Shown here: one piece after another, positions 27,914-35,899 of the stretch
How positions within the stretch are numbered: the stretch's first letter is position 1
Layout: every line of letters starts with the position of its first letter
From: JAFAFN01 sp963707555
GTDB taxonomy: Bacteria > Actinomycetota > Acidimicrobiia > Acidimicrobiales > Microtrichaceae
Length of the DNA: 64,000 nucleotides
Direction of reading: 5' to 3'
Assembly (NCBI GenBank): GCA_963707555.1
Contig: CAVPQM010000002.1
Coordinates: forward strand, 186,001 to 250,000
The notes under the pieces: model-generated
Told to the model about the DNA's origin: nothing
The model's database searches: none
Seen by the model: the letters and a program-made list of their open reading frames with translations, nothing else
Program-made: the position numbers and the translations under genes

Positions 27914-29257
27914 TCAGGCCATGCGCTCCCGCAGGTAGGCGCCGACCTCGGCGATCGCCACCCGCTCCTGCTCCATCGAGTCGCGCTCGCGCACCGTGAC
28001 GGCGTGGTCCTCGAGGCTGTCGAAGTCCATCGTCACGCAGTACGGCGTGCCCAGCTCGTCCTGGCGGCGGTAGCGCCGGCCGATCGACTGCGTCTCGTCG
28101 TAGTCGGTCATGAACGAACCGCGCAGCTCACGGGCGAGCTCTCGCGACGGCCCGGACAGCTCGGGCTTCTTCGACAGCGGCAGCACCGCGACCTTGTACG
28201 GGGCGATGCGATGGTGCAGTCGCAGCACGACGCGGGTCTCGCCCTTGACCTCTTCCTCGTCGTAGGCCGCCATGAGGAACGCCATCGCCGTGCGTGTCGC
28301 TCCCGCCGCCGGCTCGATCACGTGGGGCACCCAGCGCTCGTTGGCCGCCTGGTCGTACCACTCGAGCTTCTCGCCGGAGTGCGTGGCGTGCTGGGTGAGG
28401 TCGTAGTTGCCGCGGTTCGCGATGCCCTCGAGCTCGTCCCAACCCCACGGGAACAGGAACTCGACGTCGGAGGTGCCCGAGGAGTAGTGCGAGAGCTCGT
28501 CGTCGTCGTGCGGACGCAGTCGCAGCTGGTCCGCCGGCATGCCGTGGTCGAGGTACCACTGGTAGCGCTCGGCGCACCAGTACTCGTACCACTGCTGGGA
28601 CTCGTCGGGATGGACGAAGTACTCCATCTCCATCTGCTCGAACTCACGGGTCCGGAACACGAACTGGCCGGGCGTGATCTCGTTGCGGAACGACTTGCCG
28701 ACCTGCGCGATGCCGAACGGCGGTCGCACGCGTGTCGTGTCGACCACGTTCTTGAAGTTGATGAACATGCCCTGGGCCGTCTCGGGGCGCAGGAACGCGA
28801 CCGCTCCGGCGTCCTGCACGGGACCGGCGTGGGTCTTGAACATCAGGTTGAACTCACGCGGCTCGGTGAAGGCGCCGCGGGCACCGCAGTTCGGGCAGAC
28901 GTCGGGGTCGTCGAGCTTGTCGAGGCGCCAGCGCGTGTTGCACTTCGTGCAGTCGACGAGCGGATCGGTGAAGTTCGCCAGGTGACCCGAGGCCTCCCAG
29001 ACCTGCGGCGGCGACAGGATCGACGCATCCAGGCCGACGACGTCGTCGCGCAGCTGGACCATGGAGCGCCACCAGGCGTCCTTGACGTTGCGGAGCAGCA
29101 GCACGCCGATGGGGCCGTAGTCGTACGTCGAGCGGAAGCCGCCGTAGATCTCCGCGGAGGGGTAGACGAAGCCCCGACGCTTCGTGAGGTTCACGATCTT
29201 GTCGAAGAGCTCCGGCGACGACTGCGGCTCCCCGTCCTGTGCTGATGACCCTGTCAT
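27914..29257 (-). CDS. glyS: Glycyl-tRNA synthetase, single-chain (alpha2) type
   Basis: Charges tRNA-Gly; 447-residue class II synthetase of the dimeric, eukaryote-like kind. Motif 1 region GFVYPSAEIYGGFRSTYDYG is at ~18. A zinc-binding insert (CTKC...CPNC) is at ~95-130. Motif 2 is RNEITPGQFVFRTREFEQME (~185). Motif 3 in the C-terminal part includes EPAAGATRTAMAFL. The anticodon-binding domain (APYKVAVLPLSKK) follows. ATG 29257 has TAGCCT 8 nt upstream; an open frame upstream to 29668 has no family similarity. It precedes dnaG and rpoD on the same strand with a 132-bp gap. Confidence 0.96.
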   Translation of the reverse strand: MTGSSAQDGEPQSSPELFDKIVNLTKRRGFVYPSAEIYGGFRSTYDYGPIGVLLLRNVKDAWWRSMVQLRDDVVGLDASILSPPQVWEASGHLANFTDPLVDCTKCNTRWRLDKLDDPDVCPNCGARGAFTEPREFNLMFKTHAGPVQDAGAVAFLRPETAQGMFINFKNVVDTTRVRPPFGIAQVGKSFRNEITPGQFVFRTREFEQMEMEYFVHPDESQQWYEYWCAERYQWYLDHGMPADQLRLRPHDDDELSHYSSGTSDVEFLFPWGWDELEGIANRGNYDLTQHATHSGEKLEWYDQAANERWVPHVIEPAAGATRTAMAFLMAAYDEEEVKGETRVVLRLHHRIAPYKVAVLPLSKKPELSGPSRELARELRGSFMTDYDETQSIGRRYRRQDELGTPYCVTMDFDSLEDHAVTVRERDSMEQERVAIAEVGAYLRERMA

Positions 29258-29265
29258 AGGGCGGC

Positions 29266-29271
29266 AGGCTA
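29266..29271 (-). promoter_or_regulatory. -10 element for glyS
   Basis: TAGCCT on the minus strand, 8 nt before ATG 29257. Confidence 0.45.
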
Positions 29272-29399
29272 CCGGCGTTGTGGACGCGCCCCGAACCGGG
29301 TTCCGGTCCCGACGGCGGACCGGTCCGCGGAACCGGCCACGAACGCCGATACCGTACGAACCGCAGCTTGCGCACGCCCTACCGACGACCGAGGCACGG

Positions 29400-30131
29400 A
29401 TGAGCGATCCGAACACGACGCCGCCGCCGTTCCAGGGAGCACCGGAGGGCGCAGCGGGCACACCCGGCGCTCCGGGGTCACAGCCGGCCGGTCCAACCGT
29501 GCCGCCCGGACCGCCGCTGCCCGGCCAGTTCCCCCACCATCCGCAGACCCCGCTGCAGACCCCTGCGCAGGCGTACTCGCAGTGGGGCCACGTCGAGGGC
29601 TGGGTGCCCGAGCTCGGCGTGCGGATCGCACCTGCGGGCACCCGCATCGGCGCCAAGGCGATCGACATCGTCTTCTACTTCTTGATCCAGGTCGTCGCGG
29701 GTGTCGTCATCGCGGCGATCTGGCTCGCCGCCGGCGGCTTCGACGACTCGATGACGAACCGCTCGGGCATGTTCGTCGCCACGGGCGGCGACCTGCTCTT
29801 CTCGATCGCGGCGGGTCTGGTGCTGCTCGCCGTCGACCTGCTCTACAACGTCGTGTGCACCGCCCGTTTCGGCGGCACGCCCGGCAAGCTCCTCCTCGGG
29901 ATCAAGGTGATCCACCAGGACGGCCGGCGCATCGACCTGCGGGGAGCGTTCGTCCGCTTCTCACCCGTCCTCGGCCTGTCGGTGCTCGGCATGGTGCCGA
30001 TCCTGAACATCCTGGCCTCGCTCGCTCGACTCGGCCTGCTGATCGCCAACCTCGTGCTCGTGCTCATCGACGACCGCCGCAAGGACGTCTTCGACCGCGT
30101 CGCCTCGACCTATGTGATCTCCGGCCGGTGA
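29400..30131 (+). CDS. RDD-family membrane protein with proline-rich N-terminus
   Basis: A 243-residue protein. Residues 1-75 are Pro/Gln/Gly-rich and disordered. Residue ~85 onward is the RDD domain: GTRIGAKAIDIVFYFLIQVV (Arg, then Asp in TM1), ARFGGTPGKLLLGIKVIHQDG (the conserved TPGK loop), and two more TM helices ending DRVASTYVI. RDD proteins are small membrane proteins; some act as Na+/H+ antiporters or chaperones, but function here is unknown. It is divergent from glyS and precedes a second RDD gene. Confidence 0.85.
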   Translation: MSDPNTTPPPFQGAPEGAAGTPGAPGSQPAGPTVPPGPPLPGQFPHHPQTPLQTPAQAYSQWGHVEGWVPELGVRIAPAGTRIGAKAIDIVFYFLIQVVAGVVIAAIWLAAGGFDDSMTNRSGMFVATGGDLLFSIAAGLVLLAVDLLYNVVCTARFGGTPGKLLLGIKVIHQDGRRIDLRGAFVRFSPVLGLSVLGMVPILNILASLARLGLLIANLVLVLIDDRRKDVFDRVASTYVISGR

Positions 30132-30183
30132 CGGACCGGTCCAGCTCATCCAACCGACACTCAGACCCTGGGAGGGCCAACAC

Positions 30184-30852
30184 ATGAGTGATCCCAACAT
30201 CCCGCCGCCTCCGGGCGGGACCCCGCCACCTCCGCCGCCGCCCGGCGGTGGCACTCCGCCGCCTCCGCCCGGACCGCCGCCCGGACCTCCGCCGGGCATG
30301 CCGCCGCAGCCACCCGCACCCCCCGCACCTCCCGGTGGCGGCGGCTACGGCGGGCCTCCCGGAGGGTTCACCCCTCCCCCGGCGCAGCCCTACGGCGGCA
30401 CCGGTGGCGGCACGGCGCTCGCCGAGGGGTGGAAGCGCATCGTGGCGTTCCTGCTCGACGCGATCGGCCTCTGGCTCGTGTCGATCCCCGTCTACCTGAT
30501 CGTCGGTGGCGCGTTCTCGACCGCCGGGACCGACTTCAGCGTCCGCCCGCTGCTCGCAGGCGTGCTGGTCACCGTCGGCTACTTCCTGTACTTCGCGCTG
30601 ATGATCGGGAAGACCGGACAGACGCTCGGCGGCATGGTCATGAAGGTCAAGGTCATCGGCGTCAACGGTGGCGCCGTCACCCAGGAGGAGGCGTTCAAGC
30701 GAGCGGCCATCCACCTTCTGCAGCTCGTGCCGTGCCTCGGACCGCTCGCCGGTCTGGTGCTGTTCATCTGGGGCATCGTCGCCCTGTTCAGCCAGGCGCA
30801 GCGCCAGACTCCGTGGGATCAGTTCGCCGGCACCGTCGTCGTCGACGCCTGA
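30184..30852 (+). CDS. RDD-family membrane protein with polyproline N-terminus
   Basis: A 222-residue paralogue-like protein. The N-terminal 75 residues are almost all Pro/Gly; the RDD core begins GWKRIVAFLLDAIGLWLV. The TPGK-type loop is IGKTGQTLGGMVMKVKVIGV. Three to four TM helices follow, ending WDQFAGTVVVDA. ATG 30184 has GGGAGGG 8 nt upstream, one of the clear SD sites in the window. It lies 53 bp after the first RDD gene, so the two are probably co-transcribed. The polyproline run probably needs EF-P for translation. Confidence 0.87.
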   Translation: MSDPNIPPPPGGTPPPPPPPGGGTPPPPPGPPPGPPPGMPPQPPAPPAPPGGGGYGGPPGGFTPPPAQPYGGTGGGTALAEGWKRIVAFLLDAIGLWLVSIPVYLIVGGAFSTAGTDFSVRPLLAGVLVTVGYFLYFALMIGKTGQTLGGMVMKVKVIGVNGGAVTQEEAFKRAAIHLLQLVPCLGPLAGLVLFIWGIVALFSQAQRQTPWDQFAGTVVVDA

Positions 30853-30877
30853 CACCTCGCAGTCGTCGAGCGTCACG

Positions 30878-30905
30878 CAAAGGGGGCCGACATCGGCCCC
30901 CTTTG
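30878..30905 (+). terminator. Hairpin terminator after RDD pair
   Basis: CAAAGGGGGCCGA / TCGGCCCCCTTTG: a 13-bp perfect inverted repeat with a CA centre (so a ~12-bp stem and tetraloop), with T-rich descending arm. Confidence 0.8.
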
Positions 30906-30930
30906 TCGCGTCCGGGCCTCGTCGCGCACG

Positions 30931-30936
30931 TAGTGT
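30931..30936 (+). promoter_or_regulatory. -10 element for a leaderless transcript
   Basis: TAGTGT, 7 nt before ATG 30944. Confidence 0.5.
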
Positions 30937-30943
30937 CGTCGCC

Positions 30944-31732
30944 ATGACCGACTCCACTCCCCCCGGCTGGTACACCGACCCCGACGGCACGACCCGTTGG
31001 TGGGACGGCTCGGCGTGGGGCGCTGCTGCCGGCGAGGTCCCGGTCGCCCAGCCGTACCAGACGGGCGGGGTCGCCGGCGTGCCGCGGCTCGACGCCGGCG
31101 AGTCCTTCTCCTATGCGTGGAAGAAGTTCCAGGAGCATTGGCAGGCGTTCCTCGTCATGGTGCTCGTCGTCGGGCTGATCAGCGTGGTGAGCGGCCTGAT
31201 CCTCTTCTTCGCGCTGTTGCCCGCCATGTCGGGCAACACCACGGCGACCGTCATCGGCATCGTGCTGTTCGCCGCGGCCTTCGTGGTCTACATGGCGGTC
31301 AACTTCATCGTGCAGGCAGGCGTGCTGCGCGCCGGACTGGGTGTCACCAAGGGCACCGCCCCCAGCCTGTCGATGCTGACCGACATGACCAACATGGGCA
31401 CCTTCGTCGGCACCACGCTGCTCATCTCGCTCGCCGCGTTCGTCGGGTTCATCCTGTGCATCCTGCCGGGCATCGCCGTGGTGGTCTTCGCCGCATACGC
31501 GCCCTTCATCGCACTCGACAAGGGCGTCGGTCCCGTCGAGGCCATCCAGCAGAGCATCGACATGGTCAAGAACAACCTGGGCCCGGTGCTGCTCGTGCTG
31601 CTGCTGTCCTACGCCGTGTACTACGTCGGCTCGCTGGCCTGCTACGTCGGACTGCTCGTGTCGATCCCGGTCGCGCTCGTCATGCTGGCGCACAGCTACC
31701 GGGCGCTCACCGGAGAGACCGTCGTCGCCTGA
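30944..31732 (+). CDS. DUF2510 multi-pass membrane protein
   Basis: A 262-residue protein. The N-terminal DUF2510 motif is PPGWYTDPDGTTRWWDGSAW (residues ~6-25), an extracytoplasmic or scaffold mini-domain common in actinobacteria. A polytopic region of about six TM helices follows from ~65. The CILPGIAVVVFAAYAPFIALDKG segment resembles the glycerophosphoryl-diester/YciC-type membrane domain. ATG 30944 has TAGTGT 7 nt upstream. The function is unknown; it follows the RDD pair but is separated by a terminator. Confidence 0.85.
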   Translation: MTDSTPPGWYTDPDGTTRWWDGSAWGAAAGEVPVAQPYQTGGVAGVPRLDAGESFSYAWKKFQEHWQAFLVMVLVVGLISVVSGLILFFALLPAMSGNTTATVIGIVLFAAAFVVYMAVNFIVQAGVLRAGLGVTKGTAPSLSMLTDMTNMGTFVGTTLLISLAAFVGFILCILPGIAVVVFAAYAPFIALDKGVGPVEAIQQSIDMVKNNLGPVLLVLLLSYAVYYVGSLACYVGLLVSIPVALVMLAHSYRALTGETVVA

Positions 31733-31819
31733 GCCGGACCAGCCGAGCCCGACAGCACGCGACCTGGCCACCAGCGCGCCCGACCAACAGCGCGACGCGA
31801 CCAACGAACAGCGCGAGGG

Positions 31820-32539
31820 TCAGACGTCGTGCAGGAGTCGCAACGACCGGAGGCGGCGTTCGACGTGCTGCTCGAGGGCGCGGGTCGCGATCGACTCGAC
31901 CTCGTGGGTGACCGCGCCCTCGGGCAGGGCGAGCACCGCGTTCAGTCCCCCGCCGAGCACCGCGCGGCCGACGTTCAACGCGTCGTCCGAGATCGGTCGA
32001 CCGCCACCGCAGCTGCCGCAGCGCACCCCGCCCGCCTCGAGCGCGAGTCCGAACGGTCCGCCCTGCTCGCCGCACTCGACGCACATGCCGAGCTCCGGCG
32101 CAACACCTTCGTTCGCGAGCAGCTTCAGGTAGAACGCGGCGGAGATCATCGACGGGTTGCGCTCCTCGACGGTCCGGAGCCCGCCGAGCAGCATGTCGAA
32201 CAACTTCGGTGACGGGCCACGGTCCTGGGCCAGCTGGTCGACCGCCTCGAGCAGCGACGAGGTCCGCGACAGCCGGGACAGGTCCTCGCGGGTCCGACGG
32301 AACGGTTCGACGGTCTCGGCCTGGGTCACGATGTCGAGTTCGCCGCGCCCTTCGTGGAGCTGCACCTGGATGTACGACCCGGGCTCGAGGCGGGACCCGA
32401 ACTTCGACGTCGTGCGGCGGACGCCCTTTGCCACCGTGCGGACCTTGCCGCGCCCCCGGGTCATGAGCACCACGATGCGATCGGCCTCGCCGAGCTTGTA
32501 GGTGCGCATGACGATGGCGACGTCACGGTAGAGGCTCAC
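31820..32539 (-). CDS. recO: DNA repair protein RecO
   Basis: RecF-pathway mediator that anneals DNA and loads RecA with RecR; 239 residues, the normal size. N-terminal OB fold: SLYRDVAIVMRTYKLGEADR, VLMTRGRGKVRTVAKGVRR. A zinc motif follows: CVECG...CGSCG (~155-180). The C-terminal helices end in VERRLRSLRLLHDV. The start is GTG 32539; the frame is open upstream but without similarity. Stop at 31820. Divergent from the flavoprotein gene. Confidence 0.92.
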   Translation of the reverse strand: MSLYRDVAIVMRTYKLGEADRIVVLMTRGRGKVRTVAKGVRRTTSKFGSRLEPGSYIQVQLHEGRGELDIVTQAETVEPFRRTREDLSRLSRTSSLLEAVDQLAQDRGPSPKLFDMLLGGLRTVEERNPSMISAAFYLKLLANEGVAPELGMCVECGEQGGPFGLALEAGGVRCGSCGGGRPISDDALNVGRAVLGGGLNAVLALPEGAVTHEVESIATRALEQHVERRLRSLRLLHDV

Positions 32540-32614
32540 CCCGACAGTCTCCCACCGACCGCCGAAGAGCCGGACGACCCTCTCCGCGTGGTCAACCCTC
32601 TGCGAGCAATTCCT

Positions 32615-32620
32615 TATAAT
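32615..32620 (+). promoter_or_regulatory. Consensus sigma-70 -10 box
   Basis: A perfect TATAAT, rare in this GC-rich window. An upstream GTCAAC (32591-32596) at 18 bp is a weak -35. It leaves a ~25-nt leader with a GGGGGGA ribosome site before ATG 32651. Confidence 0.65.
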
Positions 32621-32650
32621 GATCCCCACCAACTTCACCTCGGGGGGACC

Positions 32651-34270
32651 ATGTCGGACATCATCATCGTGGGATCGGGACTCGGCGGCCTCGCTGCGGC
32701 GGTCACCGCTGCCACGAACGGCGCACAGGTGACGGTGATCGAACGCGGCGAGCGCTTCGGCGGCGCCGCGGCGTTCAGCGGCGGCCAGGTCTGGGTCGGA
32801 GCGAACCACGTGGCCGCGGCACAGGGATCCGACGACGACGTCGCCCAGACGCTGCAGTACATCGCAGAGCTCGCCGCGAAGGAGCCGAGCGTCTTCGAGG
32901 CGGACCGCTCGCGGGAGTGGGTCGAGGCGGCTCGCGTCGCGGCCGAGTGGTTCGACCAACAGGGTGTCATCGAGTGGACCGTGATCCCCGACTACCCGGA
33001 CTACTACCACCCCGATGTCGACGGCTCGCGGCCCTGGGGCCGCTACCTGACCGGCGCCCCCTTCGAGGGTGGGGCCCTCGGCGAGTGGCGTGCCGACCTG
33101 CTCGAAGGACCGCACTTCCCCGTCGGGATGACCTACGGCGAGGTCTTCGAGCTCGGCGGGCTGTCACGCCGCACTGAGATGGCAGCGATTCTCGCCGAGC
33201 GTCGCGCCGCGGACGTCATGACCTACGGGCAGGGCATCGTCGCCGCGTTCGCGACCGCCGCACGCCGGCTCGGGGTCGACCTCCGTCTGCGCACCGAGGT
33301 CGTCGAGGTGCTCGCGGAGCGCGGACGGGTCACCGGCGTGCGTGTCGTCGGCCCCGACGGCGAGGCGACCCTGCACGGTCCCGTCGTGCTCGCGACCGGC
33401 TCGCACGACTGGAGCCCGGAGATCTCGCACAGCGTCACGGGACTCGACCCCGCCGACGCCGGCAGCGTCGCACCGTCGACCCTGCGGGGCGACCACTTCG
33501 CCTTCGCCGAGCAGGTCGGCGCCGAGGTCCGCCAGATCCCCGCCTGGGCAGCACCCGTGTTGCCCGGCTACCTGCTGCCCGAGCCCGCCTTCGACGGCGA
33601 CACCGGCTTCCGCCCCTGCTACGAGCACTGTGTGCCGCACACCTTCATCGTGGACGGCTCGGGTCGACGCTTCTGCGACGACTCGTTCCACCCCGCGATC
33701 GTCGCCGCCGCACTCGCCGGCGGCGCCGAGAACCGGCCGCACGTCCCGATGTTCATGATCTGGGATGAACAGCACCACGAGAAGTACGGCCTGGGGGCGA
33801 CCGCGCCCGGGGGCGAGTACCCCGAAGGGCTCGTGACGTCGGCACCGACGCTGCAGGAGCTCGGCGAGGCCCTCGGCATCGACGGGGCGGCGCTCGCCGC
33901 GACCGCAGCCTCGTTCAACGAGCACGCGGCGAACCTCGAGGACCCCGAGTTCGGCCGCGGTTCGAACGCCTCGGTGCGCAGGTTCCGCGGTGACAACACC
34001 GCCGAGCACCCGAACATCGCGCCGGTCGAGCAGGCACCGTTCCACGGCATGCGCCTGCGACTGTTGAACACCGGCATCGCGAGCGGTGGGCTGCGCACCA
34101 CCGACCACGGCCGGGTGGTCTCGAACGACGGCGAGCCGATCGAGGGCCTCTACGCCGTCGGTGAGTGCGCCGTGCGTTCGACCGGCGGCGGCGGGTACAA
34201 CAGCGGCTACTCGCTCAGCCGGGCGATGACCTTCGGCTGGCTGGCCGCGCAGCACGCCCTCGCGGACTGA
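32651..34270 (+). CDS. FAD-dependent oxidoreductase, fumarate reductase / 3-ketosteroid dehydrogenase family
   Basis: A 539-residue flavoprotein. The dinucleotide-binding fold is IIIVGSGLGGLAAAVTAATNGA (residues 4-25), then VIERGERFGGAAAFSGGQVWV as in the FAD_binding_2 family. A substrate-capping insertion follows. The C-terminus has GLYAVGECAVRSTGGGGYNSGYSLSRAMTFG, which closes the FAD site. Relatives include 3-oxosteroid 1- or 4,5-dehydrogenases and fumarate reductases; which one is not settled because the catalytic Tyr/Ser pattern was not checked against structures. It has its own strong promoter and a leadered message. Confidence 0.87.
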   Translation: MSDIIIVGSGLGGLAAAVTAATNGAQVTVIERGERFGGAAAFSGGQVWVGANHVAAAQGSDDDVAQTLQYIAELAAKEPSVFEADRSREWVEAARVAAEWFDQQGVIEWTVIPDYPDYYHPDVDGSRPWGRYLTGAPFEGGALGEWRADLLEGPHFPVGMTYGEVFELGGLSRRTEMAAILAERRAADVMTYGQGIVAAFATAARRLGVDLRLRTEVVEVLAERGRVTGVRVVGPDGEATLHGPVVLATGSHDWSPEISHSVTGLDPADAGSVAPSTLRGDHFAFAEQVGAEVRQIPAWAAPVLPGYLLPEPAFDGDTGFRPCYEHCVPHTFIVDGSGRRFCDDSFHPAIVAAALAGGAENRPHVPMFMIWDEQHHEKYGLGATAPGGEYPEGLVTSAPTLQELGEALGIDGAALAATAASFNEHAANLEDPEFGRGSNASVRRFRGDNTAEHPNIAPVEQAPFHGMRLRLLNTGIASGGLRTTDHGRVVSNDGEPIEGLYAVGECAVRSTGGGGYNSGYSLSRAMTFGWLAAQHALAD

Positions 34271-34298
34271 TCCGACTCCCTCGACACCCTGCGGGCGT

Positions 34299-35027
34299 TC
34301 AGCCCGTGGGGGTGTTGAGGCCACCGAAGCGACGGTCGCGACGCTGGTACTCGTCGATCGCCGCGTACAGGTCACCGCGACGGAAGTCGGGCCACAGCAC
34401 GTCGGTGAAGACCAACTCGGAGTACACCGACTCCCACGTCAGGAAGTTCGACATGCGGTGTTCGCCCGAGGTGCGCACGACCAGTTCGGGGTCGGGCATC
34501 GAGGGGTCGTAGAGGTGACGTCGGATCGCCTTCTCGTCGACCTTGTTCGCCGGAGTTCCCGCTGCCACGAGCGCCTTGACCGCATCGACGATCTCGGCGC
34601 GCCCGCCGTAGTTGAACGCCATCGACACCGTCATGGTGCGGTTGTTCTTCGTCAGCTCGAGGGTGTCGTCGATGTGGCGCAGCACCCGCTTCGGTACCCG
34701 CCAGTCCCGTCGACCGATGAACTGCATCTTGATGCCCGCTGCGTGCAGCTCGTCGCGGCGGGTGAGCAGCAGCCGCTCGTTGAAGTTCATGAGGAACTTC
34801 ACCTCGTCGACCGGCCGCTTCCAGTTCTCGGTCGAGAACGCGTAGACCGTCAGCCAGCGGATCCCAGCGTCGAGCGCCCCCCAGATGGCATCCATCAACG
34901 CCTCTTCGCCCGCGGCATGGCCGTCGGTGCGGGGCAGTCCGCGTCGCTGGGCCCACCTGCCGTTGCCGTCCATGACGACGGCGACGTGGGTGGGGATGCG
35001 ACTGCGGTCGAGCTCGGTCAGTTCCAC
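34299..35027 (-). CDS. uppS: Polyprenyl diphosphate synthase (undecaprenyl type)
   Basis: cis-Prenyltransferase making the lipid carrier for cell-wall synthesis; 242 residues. The DGNGRWA motif (~19-25), the FSTENWKRP loop, the FNYGGRAEI segment and the C-terminal VRTSGEHRMSNFLTWESVYSE are all diagnostic. GTG 35027 has TACCGT 7 nt upstream (35035-35040). It lies upstream of, and reads toward, the flavoprotein stop. Chain length (C50 or C55) cannot be decided from sequence. Confidence 0.95.
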   Translation of the reverse strand: MELTELDRSRIPTHVAVVMDGNGRWAQRRGLPRTDGHAAGEEALMDAIWGALDAGIRWLTVYAFSTENWKRPVDEVKFLMNFNERLLLTRRDELHAAGIKMQFIGRRDWRVPKRVLRHIDDTLELTKNNRTMTVSMAFNYGGRAEIVDAVKALVAAGTPANKVDEKAIRRHLYDPSMPDPELVVRTSGEHRMSNFLTWESVYSELVFTDVLWPDFRRGDLYAAIDEYQRRDRRFGGLNTPTG

Positions 35028-35034
35028 GTTCGGA

Positions 35035-35040
35035 ACGGTA
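35035..35040 (-). promoter_or_regulatory. -10 element for uppS
   Basis: TACCGT on the minus strand, 7 nt before GTG 35027. Confidence 0.5.
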
Positions 35041-35052
35041 CCGCGGCGCGCC

Positions 35053-35340
35053 TCAGGTCGACGACGCCGCATCGTCGGCCGGTGCGAGCGCTCTCAGCAC
35101 CGTGATCACCCCTGCGGGACACGACTGGGCGCCGAGCCATGCGGCCTCGGCGAGCTCCGGGGGCACCTCGACCACGTGCAGGTCGATCAACCCCTCGGCG
35201 TCCAGGGTGTAGAGCTCCGGAGCCCAACGGTGGCAGTTGCCCCAGCCCTCGCACAGGCCCGGGTGCACCCGCACCAACACCGTCGTGCCGGGCTGCGGCC
35301 GTTCGCTCACCACGGCGAGCTGCACACGGGTCGTGCTCAT
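35053..35340 (-). CDS. Small [3Fe-4S]-type ferredoxin
   Basis: A 95-residue electron carrier. The cluster motif is LCEGWGNCHRWAPELY with a distal SCPAG, i.e. C-x5-C...CP, like the ferredoxins that serve cytochrome P450s or Rieske oxygenases. No P450 is in the window. ATG 35340 overlaps the Rrf2 stop (ATGA), so it is translated with that regulator. Iron-sulfur status could therefore be sensed and relayed within one operon. Confidence 0.82.
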   Translation of the reverse strand: MSTTRVQLAVVSERPQPGTTVLVRVHPGLCEGWGNCHRWAPELYTLDAEGLIDLHVVEVPPELAEAAWLGAQSCPAGVITVLRALAPADDAASST

Positions 35341-35741
35341 GCGCCGACCCCGAGTGAGGCGAGCGTCGAACGTGAGAGCTCGGCGGTGAGCTGGTCGCGG
35401 GCGCTCGACCACGGCTGGTGCAGCGCGCACTGCGCCGCCCGACCGCAGGGCCGGTCCTCGAGCACGCACTGGCCCCGGTCGGTCGGTCCCTCGATCGCCT
35501 CGATCACGTCCAGCAGGCTGATCGCCGCCGGGTCGGCAGTGAGTGTGTACCCGCCGTGGCGACCCGGCGTCGACGAGACCCAGCCGCGTCCGACGAGCGG
35601 GGTCATGGCCTGCGACAGGAAGCCCGGCGTGGTGCCCACACGGTCGGCCAGCTCGACCGATCGGGTCCGCTCCCCCGTCCGGGCGAGCTCCAGCAGCGCC
35701 CGAGCGGCGAGGTCCGAACGTCGGGTGATCTCCAATCTCAT
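35337..35741 (-). CDS. Rrf2-family transcriptional regulator with cluster-binding cysteines
   Basis: A 134-residue winged helix-turn-helix protein: DLAARALLELARTGERTRSVELADRVGTTPGFLSQAMTPLV is the DNA-binding half. A three-Cys segment, CVLEDRPCGRAAQC (~90-103), matches the [Fe-S] ligand spacing of IscR/NsrR/RsrR. ATG 35741 is chosen from TATAGT 8 nt upstream. Repeated ACTAT/ATAGT half-sites over its start suggest autoregulation. It drives the coupled ferredoxin gene. Confidence 0.88.
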   Translation of the reverse strand: MRLEITRRSDLAARALLELARTGERTRSVELADRVGTTPGFLSQAMTPLVGRGWVSSTPGRHGGYTLTADPAAISLLDVIEAIEGPTDRGQCVLEDRPCGRAAQCALHQPWSSARDQLTAELSRSTLASLGVGA

Positions 35742-35761
35742 AGTGCGAGACTATAGATAGT
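35740..35761. promoter_or_regulatory. Rrf2 operator/promoter: three ACTAT half-sites
   Basis: On the minus strand the region reads ACTAT-CT-ATAGT-CTCGC-ACTAT. It contains a perfect 12-bp palindrome (35750-35761) and an ATAGT-N5-ACTAT inverted repeat (35740-35754) sharing the middle half-site. The middle half-site is also the TATAGT -10 box, and the last overlaps the ATG. Confidence 0.65.
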
Positions 35762-35899
35762 GCCCCGGGTCGGCCACGTCGCACAGGTCACACACTCGGT
35801 CGACAGAGAACGGTCGACCGAGCCATGGACGACGGGGCGCGTCGTCCAGCGGCCGAGCCCGTGCCACCGGCACGACCGGACTGCCGTGTCGCAGCGGGT

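Noticed and set aside
31733..31819. Degenerate CCAACAGCGCGA-type repeats between the DUF2510 gene and recO
   Set aside because: Too short and too imperfect to call a repeat family; no hairpin strong enough for a terminator.
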